From DATMRF01 sp035566435 (GTDB lineage: Bacteria; Verrucomicrobiota; Verrucomicrobiia; Limisphaerales; UBA8199): DNA of 15,298 bases. The position numbers were made by a program, and so were the translations under genes. Location of the stretch: NCBI GenBank assembly GCA_035566435.1, contig DATMRF010000020.1, positions 1 through 15,298 of the forward strand. The letters run 5' to 3'. Below, one piece after another: positions 6,668 to 13,618 of the stretch. A model generated the notes under the pieces. That model saw only the letters and a program-made list of their open reading frames with translations, was not told the DNA's origin and did not search any database. Numbering within the stretch: the stretch's first letter is position 1; every line of letters starts with the position of its first letter.

Positions 6668-7588
6668 ATGAAGGTCTTTCTGACCGGGGCTACGGGGTTC
6701 GTCGGGAAAGAAATCCTGCGGCAGTTGCACGAGTCTGGTCACGCGGCGCGGCTGCTGGTGCGAAACCGGGAGTCGCGCCGGGTGCAGGAGTTGGTTTCGC
6801 GCTACAAGTCGGAAGAGCACGTTGGTGACATTCTGGACGCGGACTCGCTCGAGGGCGCGATTGAAGGAGTGGATGCGGTGATCCATCTTGTCGGCATCAT
6901 CAGCGAGCTGGGGCACAACACGTTTGAACGCGTGCACGCGCGCGGCACGCGCCACGTCACGGAGGCGACGCGGCGGGCTGGGGTCAAACGGTTCGTCCAC
7001 ATGAGCGCGTTGGGCACGCGGTCCGACGCTGTCTCACGATATCACCAGACCAAATGGGCCGCCGAGGAGACAGTCCGCCGGAGTGGGCTCGAGTACACCA
7101 TCTTCCGGCCCTCAGTGATCTACGGGCCGGGGGATCGCTTTGTAAACCTTTTCGAAAGGCTAAGCTGGTTCTCACCTGTGCTGCCGGTGATGGGCAGCGA
7201 CCAGGCCAAATTCCAGCCGGTCTCGGTCGAAGTGGTGGCGACTGCGTTCATCAAGGCGTTAAGCGAGCCGAAGTCGATCGGGCAGGCGTATGATTTGTGC
7301 GGACCTGAGCCGCTGACGTTCGCAGCGCTCTTAGCCGACATCCTGGCAGTGCAACGGCGGCGGCGGCTCAAGCTGCGTGTCCCTCCGGCCCTGGCGCGCG
7401 GCCAGGCGGCGTTTCTGGAATTGATTTACCCGCTCTTGTTCCGCAAACCGCCTCCGCTAACCCGCGACCAACTCATCATGCTCGATGAAGGAAGCGTGGG
7501 GAACCCGAAACCGGCGGAGGAGCTGTTTGGATTGAAGCAGCCAACGTTTAGGGAGGGGGTTCAAGCCTCTGTGGCAGGCAAGGGGTGA
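6668..7588 (+). CDS. NAD(P)-binding epimerase-like protein, NDUFA9-like family
   Basis: The 306-residue protein has a Rossmann fold of the extended/atypical SDR superfamily. The dinucleotide-binding motif is GATGFVG (7-13), D70-A-V-I-H-L-V follows the fourth strand, and Y125xxxK129 appears in SRYHQTKWAAEE. FRPSVIYGPGD (146-156) is typical of epimerases. The run VIHLVGIISE…FERVHARGTRHV and the QPVSVEVVATAF region resemble bacterial homologues of the NDUFA9 accessory subunit of respiratory complex I. Many such homologues are not complex I parts and have unknown substrates. The ATG at 6668 follows AGGGA by 7 nt. It lies 31 bp behind the M3 peptidase gene, likely in the same transcript. No terminator is obvious in the following 272-bp spacer. 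Confidence 0.9.
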   Translation: MKVFLTGATGFVGKEILRQLHESGHAARLLVRNRESRRVQELVSRYKSEEHVGDILDADSLEGAIEGVDAVIHLVGIISELGHNTFERVHARGTRHVTEATRRAGVKRFVHMSALGTRSDAVSRYHQTKWAAEETVRRSGLEYTIFRPSVIYGPGDRFVNLFERLSWFSPVLPVMGSDQAKFQPVSVEVVATAFIKALSEPKSIGQAYDLCGPEPLTFAALLADILAVQRRRRLKLRVPPALARGQAAFLELIYPLLFRKPPPLTRDQLIMLDEGSVGNPKPAEELFGLKQPTFREGVQASVAGKG

Positions 7589-7837
7589 TGCGGAGGCGTG
7601 GTGCGTGAAAAGCTGAACCGCGGGTGGCGGGATCGCGTGGATGAAGGCGTAACGGATTTCTGATCAAAGCAGGGATGCGCCCTTGAAGGAGGTTAAGAAT
7701 TGCACCTGCGGGCGGTGGTTAATTTGTGAGCTACTTTTTGGGTTGGTGCGCTGACAGAGAGATGGCAAGGACCCGAGAGGCTTGTGGGTCAGAGTACGGA
7801 GCCCAGACGCTCCCCGCTCATGCCGGCTCAGTAAGGG
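7589..7837. other. Spacer between convergent genes, nothing recognised
   Basis: This stretch separates the rightward epimerase gene from the leftward NtrC-type gene. I see no gene, tRNA, clear repeat array or strong terminator for the rightward transcript. A rightward frame opening at 7726 continues into the antisense of the NtrC-type gene and is not credible. Confidence 0.5.
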
Positions 7838-7840
7838 AGA

Positions 7841-7860
7841 AAGCCCGAGGCTCGGCCTCG
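7841..7860 (-). terminator. Weak candidate terminator after the NtrC-type gene
   Basis: On the minus strand CGAGGC (7860-7855) pairs with GCCTCG (7851-7846) around a 3-nt loop, directly after the TAA stop. It is followed only by a short interrupted pyrimidine run (GGGCTTTCTCCC). The stem position fits a terminator, but the poor T-tract makes this uncertain. Confidence 0.4.
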
Positions 7861-9193
<1,333 letters not shown>

Positions 9194-9204
<11 letters not shown>

Positions 9205-9976
9205 AAGTATGTTTTGCTGTCCAGGCGCACGCCTGGGTAAACGCCCGGAAAATCGCCTGATGAGCCGGGTATCGGTCCACGAGGCGCTCCGGGTGGAACT
9301 GCACACTCAGCAACCACGGCAGCCAACGAGCTGCGGCCGGCTTGAGCTCCAAGCCCTCGATCATGCCGTCACTGCTGACGGCAGTCGCTCGTAACGGGGG
9401 CGCGACTCGCCCGACGGCCTGGTGGTGCGTGCTGTTAACGCCCAAGTTGTGCCCGCCGACTATCTTGGCCAGTAATGAACCCGGTGTCAACCGCACTTCG
9501 TGCACGATTTCGCTGCGGCGGTCGGTCCGCCGGTGAACCAGGGCGCGGGGTCTTTGGGTACGGAGATCGGCGAAAAGCGTGCCACCCAGCGCCACATTCA
9601 GTATCTGCTGGCCACGGCAGATGGCCAGCAACGGCTTGCGCTGCCGGAAAACCTCGTCGATTAGCACCAACTCCCTAAAATCGCGCTGGCCGCCGTCCGG
9701 GGTTACCCCGACGGTCCGGCGCACGCGGGCGGGCAATCCGTCGGTGTACAGCCGGGGGTCAACATCATCTCCACCGGTGAGCATTACGCCGTCGGCGCGG
9801 CGCACGCATTCGGCCAGCAGTTCCGGAGAGTTCGTCGCCGGCAGGGTCAAAGGCAGGCCGCCGGCGACCATCAACGCCTGCTGATACCGGTTGGAAAGGC
9901 TGATCGAGAAATCGCTGTGTTCCTTGCCTCTGCTGGCGATATCGGGCGAGACGAGGATTAGAGGTGGGCGGGGCAT
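9194..9976 (-). CDS. Class I glutamine amidotransferase-like hydrolase (peptidase C26, gamma-glutamyl-GABA hydrolase type)
   Basis: The 260-residue protein has the fold and catalytic set of the C26/PuuD-like group. The nucleophile is C120 in the elbow AICRGQQ, H228 and E230 lie in SVQFHPE, and the upstream ADGVMLTGGDDVDPRLY motif is diagnostic. NSTHHQAVGRVAPPL is also family-typical. PuuD hydrolyses gamma-glutamyl-GABA in the putrescine pathway, but no other Puu gene is present, so the substrate is open; other gamma-glutamyl compounds are possible. It lies upstream of, and overlaps, the NtrC-type regulator gene. That suggests the two work together, perhaps with the regulator sensing or controlling nitrogen or polyamine use (inference). 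A short-period repeat array begins only 6 bp before its ATG and may affect its 5' leader. Confidence 0.92.
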
Positions 9977-9981
9977 GGAGG

Positions 9982-10164
9982 GTGGGAGCGGTGGAGCGTT
10001 AGAACGTTAGAGCGAGAAACGTGATGCGTGATGCGTGATGCGTGAAACGTGAAATGTGAAATGTGAAACGTCAAAAGGTTAAAGGGCGGATCGGAGGTCA
10101 TGGAGTGCCCGGTTGTGGTCAGAGTTCATCGCTCTTCATTCTGTTTACGCTTCCACGCTCCCAC
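9982..10164. repeat. Short-period repeat element with near-matching inverted ends
   Basis: From 9982 on the plus strand: octamers GTGGGAGC, GGTGGAGC, GTTAGAAC and GTTAGAGC. Then heptamers: GAGAAAC, three GTGATGC (10021-10041), GTGAAAC, two GTGAAAT, GTGAAAC and GTCAAAA, ending at 10076. The far end, read on the minus strand from 10164, is GTGGGAGCGTGGAAGC then GTAAACAG, nearly repeating the first units. The element therefore has terminal inverted repeats of about 24 bp around a 183-bp body with no gene. It fills the gap between the C26 gene start and the end of the 95-aa gene. Confidence 0.7.
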
Positions 10165-10432
10165 GTTTCAGCGCCTCGGGAAACCGCTCGCGTATCATCT
10201 TCGTCACCAGCCCTTCTTCTTCGGGGCGGAGGCGGCGGCGGTTAATGAGGCGCTGCACAGAGTCGAGAAGTTCCAGCCAATCTTCGAGCGGCGGATGTTC
10301 GACCGCCTGCCACTGGTCGTAGCGGCGTTCGCGCGCGAAAAAGCGCCAATCCCGACCGACATGCCGGGCATAGACCTGGAGTCTTACTCCTTCGGCGGTG
10401 ACGCGTTTCCAGCTAATTTCGGCCTTTGGCAT
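10145..10432 (-). CDS. Small protein of unknown function (95 aa)
   Basis: I do not recognise a named family. The 95-residue product is charged and soluble (no signal peptide or membrane segment) and reads like a genuine domain. A beta-rich first half (ISWKRVTAEGVRLQVYARHVGRDWRFFARERRYDQW) is followed by two helices (LEDWLELLDSVQRLINRR and PEEEGLVTKMIRERFPE). The ATG at 10430-10432 has no clear Shine-Dalgarno, and a three-unit heptad repeat ends 22 bp upstream. The final residues (…LKRGSVEA) and TAA are encoded inside the repeat element that follows, so the original C-terminus may have been shorter or different. It follows ispF by 37 bp and is probably cotranscribed. Coding status is likely; function is unknown. 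Confidence 0.65.
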   Translation of the reverse strand: MPKAEISWKRVTAEGVRLQVYARHVGRDWRFFARERRYDQWQAVEHPPLEDWLELLDSVQRLINRRRLRPEEEGLVTKMIRERFPEALKRGSVEA

Positions 10433-10453
10433 GCGGGTAGAGCGGTTGGCAGG

Positions 10454-10474
10454 AATCAGTAATCAGGGGTCAGG
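10454..10474 (-). repeat. Three-unit heptanucleotide repeat before the 95-aa gene
   Basis: The plus strand reads AATCAGT, AATCAGG, GGTCAGG in succession, a clean 7-nt period. The array overlaps the TGA stop of ispF (10470-10472) and ends 21 bp before the ATG of the 95-aa gene. It matches the pattern of short-period arrays before other leftward genes here. Confidence 0.5.
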
Positions 10475-10955
10475 CGGAATGAGGCAGATCGACGGCGGCG
10501 ACGGCCATAGCGGCAATGCCCTCCTCGCGGCCGATGAAACCGAGGTGCTCATTGGTCGTCGCTTTGATCCCTATATGCTGGACGTTGAGCTCGAGGGCCT
10601 CAGCGATCTGGAGTTTCATCTGCTGGATGTGCGGAAAAATCTTGGGAGCCTGGGCGACCAGGGTGGCATCCACGTTGACGAGTTTGCCATCGCGCAGCGC
10701 GACCAGGCGCGCGGCTTCACGCAGGAAAAGGCGGCTGGGTGCGCCGCGCCAACGCGGATCGGTGTTTGGAAAGAAGTGCCCGATGTCCGACTCCCCCAAA
10801 GCGCCCAGGACAGCATCGCAGATGGCGTGCATGAGCACGTCGGCGTCGGAGTGACCTTCGAGACCTTTGGGATGCGGGATTTCCACCCCGCCGAGAATGA
10901 GCTTGCGTCCCTCGACCAGGGCGTGAACGTCGTAACCAATCCCAACATGGACCAT
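10470..10955 (-). CDS. ispF: 2-C-methyl-D-erythritol 2,4-cyclodiphosphate synthase
   Basis: IspF converts CDP-ME-2-phosphate to MEcPP and releases CMP in the methylerythritol phosphate pathway of isoprenoid synthesis. The 161-residue product is of normal length. It has the N-terminal metal site (GYDVH with D9 and H11, and H43 in DVLMHAICDAVLGA) and the GHSDAD signature at 34-39. GESDIGHFFPNTDPRW is conserved, and the C-terminal ATTNEHLGFIGREEGIAA contains the TTxExLGFxGRxEGI motif. The start at 10955 aligns with family N-termini (MxxVGxGYDVH). The gene follows phoR by 52 bp. A promoter-like TTGGTC and TATATT pair lies between them, so it may have its own promoter. IspD, often adjacent in other bacteria, is not in the window. 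Confidence 0.97.
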   Translation of the reverse strand: MVHVGIGYDVHALVEGRKLILGGVEIPHPKGLEGHSDADVLMHAICDAVLGALGESDIGHFFPNTDPRWRGAPSRLFLREAARLVALRDGKLVNVDATLVAQAPKIFPHIQQMKLQIAEALELNVQHIGIKATTNEHLGFIGREEGIAAMAVAAVDLPHSA

Positions 10956-10961
10956 CCGGAG

Positions 10962-10990
10962 AATATAAAATCAGCAAAGAGAGGGACCAA
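10962..10990 (-). promoter_or_regulatory. Candidate ispF promoter, possibly leaderless
   Basis: On the minus strand TTGGTC (10990-10985) and TATATT (10967-10962) are separated by exactly 17 nt. The predicted transcription start falls within a base or two of the ispF ATG at 10955, implying a leaderless or near-leaderless mRNA. No Shine-Dalgarno sequence is available for a longer leader. Confidence 0.35.
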
Positions 10991-11007
10991 GAGAATTCGA
11001 TAAAGTA

Positions 11008-12204
11008 CTAAAGCAGGGGCCGCTGGAAGCTGCCGGTATCCTGCGGCAAAGTGAAATAGAAGCTGGCGCCCTGCCCGACTTTGCTTTTAGCCCAAACCCG
11101 GCCTCCGTGGCTCTGGACGATGTGCTTGACGATGGATAAACCCAGGCCAGTGCCGCCCTGCTCACGGGAGCGCGCCTTATCCACGCGATAGAACCGTTCA
11201 AACACGCGCTCGAGAGCCTCGGGCGGAATGCCCGGGCCGTCATCCTGGACCGCCACCTCGATCTCGCCCGCGTCAGCCGCACGCGCGCTGATTTTCACGG
11301 CGCCCTCCTGCCGACCGTACTTGATAGCATTGTCGATAAAATTACCCAGCACCTGTTCCAGCCGGTCGGCATCGGCGCGCACCCGCAGATCGGGGACTTC
11401 ATCGGACAATTTCACCTGTCGGGCCTCGGCACGGGCCTTGTAGTCAGCCAGCACCTTGCCCGTCACCGCCCGCAGAGGGACAGACTGGAGATTGAGCTTT
11501 ACGCGGCCGGATTCGAGCTCCGAAATCGTGAGCAAATCCTCGATGAGCAGCTTCAGGCGTTCGGCGTTGCGGTCGATCGTGTGCAGAAACTTCGCGGCGA
11601 CCTCGGGGTTGTCCTGCGCGCCATCCAGCAAGGTTTCGACGTAGCCTTTGATGAGGGAAAGTGGCGTGCGCAGCTCATGGCTGACGTTCGCGACGAACTC
11701 CTGGCGAGTGCGTTCGAGTTGTTTGAGCCGGGTGAGTTCGTGAAAAACCAGGATAGTTCCCTGGCGCTGCCCGCCGGCGTCGAAGATGGCGGCACCGTTA
11801 ACCTGCAGCCACCGCTCGTTAGGGCGCGCGAGTTTCAGCTCGTAACCCAGCACTTCCTTGCGGGTTTCGAAGGATCCGACCAAGTCAGCCAGCTCGTGCA
11901 GCCGCAAGGCTTCCATGATGGTCCGGGAACGAACGTCCGCGGTCACGCCGAAGAGGCTGGTGAAGGCGCGATTGGCAATCTGGATGCGGCCGCGCTGGTC
12001 CAGGACCAGCAAGCCTTCGGTCATGCTGTTGAAGAGGGTCTCCTGCTGGGTTTGGATCTGCGAGGCGGACTGATGGTAAGCGCGCCGGACAGCGGCGAGT
12101 TCCGTTTCCGCCTTAAGCTGTGCTTGTTGGAATCGGTTCCGCCACCAAAGGTGCAACGCCAGCGCGGCGGAGAGAGCAAGCAGCGCTATGATGGTCCACA
12201 ACAT
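11008..12204 (-). CDS. phoR: PhoR-like sensor histidine kinase
   Basis: The 398-residue kinase has one N-terminal membrane helix (about 2-20, LWTIIALLALSAALALHLWW), then a coiled linker and a PAS domain (about 55-160; FNSMTEGLLVLDQRGRIQIAN). HisKA follows with phospho-acceptor H176 in VSHELRTPL, then HATPase_c. The ATPase boxes are N (NFIDNAIKYG, 288-297), G1 (DDGPGIP, 321-327), F (ERFYRVD) and G2 (GGTGLGLSIV, 350-359). With no periplasmic loop it should sense an internal or membrane-relayed cue, as PhoR does through PhoU/Pst, and phosphorylate the PhoB-like regulator encoded 164 bp upstream. The spacer between them holds a palindromic repeat. Phosphate specificity is inferred from architecture, gene order and the Pho-box-like repeats before phoB; no pst or phoU gene lies in the window. 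Confidence 0.92.
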   Translation of the reverse strand: MLWTIIALLALSAALALHLWWRNRFQQAQLKAETELAAVRRAYHQSASQIQTQQETLFNSMTEGLLVLDQRGRIQIANRAFTSLFGVTADVRSRTIMEALRLHELADLVGSFETRKEVLGYELKLARPNERWLQVNGAAIFDAGGQRQGTILVFHELTRLKQLERTRQEFVANVSHELRTPLSLIKGYVETLLDGAQDNPEVAAKFLHTIDRNAERLKLLIEDLLTISELESGRVKLNLQSVPLRAVTGKVLADYKARAEARQVKLSDEVPDLRVRADADRLEQVLGNFIDNAIKYGRQEGAVKISARAADAGEIEVAVQDDGPGIPPEALERVFERFYRVDKARSREQGGTGLGLSIVKHIVQSHGGRVWAKSKVGQGASFYFTLPQDTGSFQRPLL

Positions 12205-12233
12205 GCGCGGAAATTAGGGCGGCGGCGATTCCT

Positions 12234-12303
12234 TGACCACGGATTTGAAGGATTTCACGCATAACCGAAAGGAAATCCGCGTCATCGGCACAATCCGCGG
12301 TTG
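12234..12303. repeat. Imperfect palindrome of 9-nt units between phoB and phoR
   Basis: ACCACGGATT (12236-12245) and AATCCGCGGT (12292-12301) are near-perfect inverted ends. Inside, both arms show a 9-nt period: on the plus strand CACGGATTT then GAAGGATTT; on the minus strand CGCGGATTG, TGCCGATGA and CGCGGATTT. A short gap of about 10 nt separates the arms. The structure lies 30 nt upstream of the phoR ATG and could form a hairpin in the phoB-phoR transcript. Confidence 0.65.
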
Positions 12304-12368
12304 AACCCGGTCCGTTCCGGTTCGTTCGTGCGGTGTTTTCGCGTCAAAAGGGTGCGGCATCGTTGCGG

Positions 12369-13052
12369 CTAGGCTTCGAGAAAACGGTAGCCCACGCCGC
12401 GCACGGTATCGAGGAATTTTCCTGCCGGTCCGAGCTTCTCGCGCAGCCGCCGCATATGCGTGTCCACGGTGCGCGTATCGATAAGGCTGTTGTATTCCCA
12501 GACATCGCGCAGCAGTTGTTCGCGAGATTGCACGCGGCCGCGCCGCTGCGCCAACAACGCCAGGAGTTTGAACTCGGTGGCGGTGAGGTCGATTTTTTTT
12601 CCACGCCAGCTCACCAGATGACGCGGCGCATCGATGACCAGCTCGCCGAACTTGTGAATGTCTGTTTCCTCGCCGGCCGCGCGGCCTCGTTGCAGGATGT
12701 TCTTGATCCTGAGGATGAGCTCGCGCGGGCTGAACGGTTTGGTGATGTAGTCGTCCGCGCCCAGTTCGAGCCCGAGGATGCGGTCGATCTCGGCCGCTTT
12801 GGCCGTCACCATGACAATCGGGATAGTGGCGGTCGCTGGATCGCGCCGCAACATTTTGCAGACCTCGAGGCCATCGACTTCGGGCAGCATGAGGTCGAGC
12901 ACGACCAGGCCGGGCAAAGCGGCGTGCGCTTTCTTCAGCGCCTCGGCGCCATCGGCGGCGGTGAGCACGTCAAAGCCTGCCGCTTTGAGGTTGAACTCGA
13001 CCAATTCTACGGCTTCGGGTTCATCATCCACGACGAGGATTTTGGGTCTCAC
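12369..13052 (-). CDS. phoB: PhoB-like OmpR-family response regulator
   Basis: The 227-residue regulator has a receiver domain (about 3-120) with D9/D10, phospho-acceptor D53 in VVLDLMLPEVDG, T83 and K105. A winged-helix DNA-binding domain follows (about 130-225), ending in the typical TRTVDTHMRRLREKLG and DTVRGVGYRF. ITKPFSPRELILRIKNIL and LTATEFKLLALL support the PhoB/PhoP group. I chose the GTG at 13050-13052 because it places the receiver at the N-terminus and gives PhoB-like length; the next in-frame start upstream is a TTG at 13088, inside the regulatory region. Three CGTCAC/TGTCAC repeats spaced 11 nt lie 47-74 nt upstream, which suggests self-activation. It presumably controls phosphate-starvation genes with the kinase encoded next. 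Confidence 0.93.
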   Translation of the reverse strand: MRPKILVVDDEPEAVELVEFNLKAAGFDVLTAADGAEALKKAHAALPGLVVLDLMLPEVDGLEVCKMLRRDPATATIPIVMVTAKAAEIDRILGLELGADDYITKPFSPRELILRIKNILQRGRAAGEETDIHKFGELVIDAPRHLVSWRGKKIDLTATEFKLLALLAQRRGRVQSREQLLRDVWEYNSLIDTRTVDTHMRRLREKLGPAGKFLDTVRGVGYRFLEA

Positions 13053-13093
13053 GGCTAATGCAATAACACGCCCGGAGAGGGGCGACAATGTCG

Positions 13094-13126
13094 AGATTGT
13101 GACAACCCGGTGACGGTTGGGTGACG
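13094..13126 (-). promoter_or_regulatory. Pho-box-like direct repeats upstream of phoB
   Basis: On the minus strand CGTCAC starts at 13126, CGTCAC at 13115 and TGTCAC at 13104. The spacing is exactly 11 nt, the unit length of PhoB/PhoP boxes (TGTCA-type in enterobacteria, GTTCACC-type in Streptomyces). The array lies 42 nt before the phoB GTG start. Function is inferred from spacing, unit and location. Confidence 0.6.
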
Positions 13127-13142
13127 GATCGAAGAACAGACG

Positions 13143-13547
13143 TCAGGGGGTGGAGGCGGGTGGCAAGGTGGGTCGGGAAGAACCACAAAGGGCTGCTTCC
13201 ACGCGAGCCAGCAGGTCCTTGAAATTGAAGGGTTTGGTGATGTAATCGTTGGCCCCGGCCTCAAGGCCGGTCAGGCGAGCCAGTTGGCTGGACATAGCCG
13301 TCAGCATAATGACGGGAATGGAAGCGATGTTGGGATCGCGCCGCAAAACTTCGCAAACCGCTAAACCGTCCAATTCAGGCAACATCAGGTCGAGCAGGAT
13401 GAGGTCAGGCAGGAGCGAGCGGGCCTTCTTTAGCGCTTCGATTCCGTCGAAGGCTGTCCCGACGGCAAAGCCCGCTTTCTTGAAGTTGAACCGCAACAGT
13501 TCAACCAGGTCGGCATCGTCTTCGACCACCAGAATTTTCTTTCGCAC
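13143..13547 (-). CDS. Receiver-only response regulator (PhoB receiver paralogue)
   Basis: The 134-residue product is a single CheY-like receiver with E9/D10, phospho-acceptor D53 in LILLDLMLPELDG, T83 and K105. It ends in a short Pro/Ser tail (CGSSRPTLPPASTP). It aligns closely with the receiver of the neighbouring PhoB: the same residue numbers, shared EALKKA, LRRDP, YITKPF and LDLMLPE blocks, and no gaps seen by eye. It has lost the winged-helix domain, so it looks like a tandem duplicate kept as a phosphate sink, phospho-relay or competitor for PhoR. The start is a GTG at 13545-13547, as in phoB. A second set of 11-nt-spaced Pho-box-like units lies just upstream. The gene sits 90 bp before phoB on the same strand. 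Confidence 0.9.
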   Translation of the reverse strand: MRKKILVVEDDADLVELLRFNFKKAGFAVGTAFDGIEALKKARSLLPDLILLDLMLPELDGLAVCEVLRRDPNIASIPVIMLTAMSSQLARLTGLEAGANDYITKPFNFKDLLARVEAALCGSSRPTLPPASTP

Positions 13548-13582
13548 GCCGTGTGCTTAACACATCGGGCGAAGAGTTCACA

Positions 13583-13610
13583 ACGACCGTGGGGTTACGT
13601 TCCGGTGACG
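13583..13610 (-). promoter_or_regulatory. Second Pho-box-like repeat, upstream of the receiver-only gene
   Basis: On the minus strand CGTCAC starts at 13610 and CGTAAC at 13599, 11 nt apart. A weaker third unit, GGTCGT, starts 11 nt further on at 13588. The array lies 35 nt before the GTG start of the receiver-only gene and just after the oxidoreductase stop codon. It is more degenerate than the one before phoB. Confidence 0.45.
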
Positions 13611-13618
13611 ATGTCCGG

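Noticed and set aside
9982..10083. CRISPR array
   Set aside because: The units are only 7-8 nt with no spacers, and no cas gene is nearby.
11581..13058. Rightward frames of 227 and 241 codons
   Set aside because: They are antisense to phoR and phoB, which are full-length with all expected motifs.
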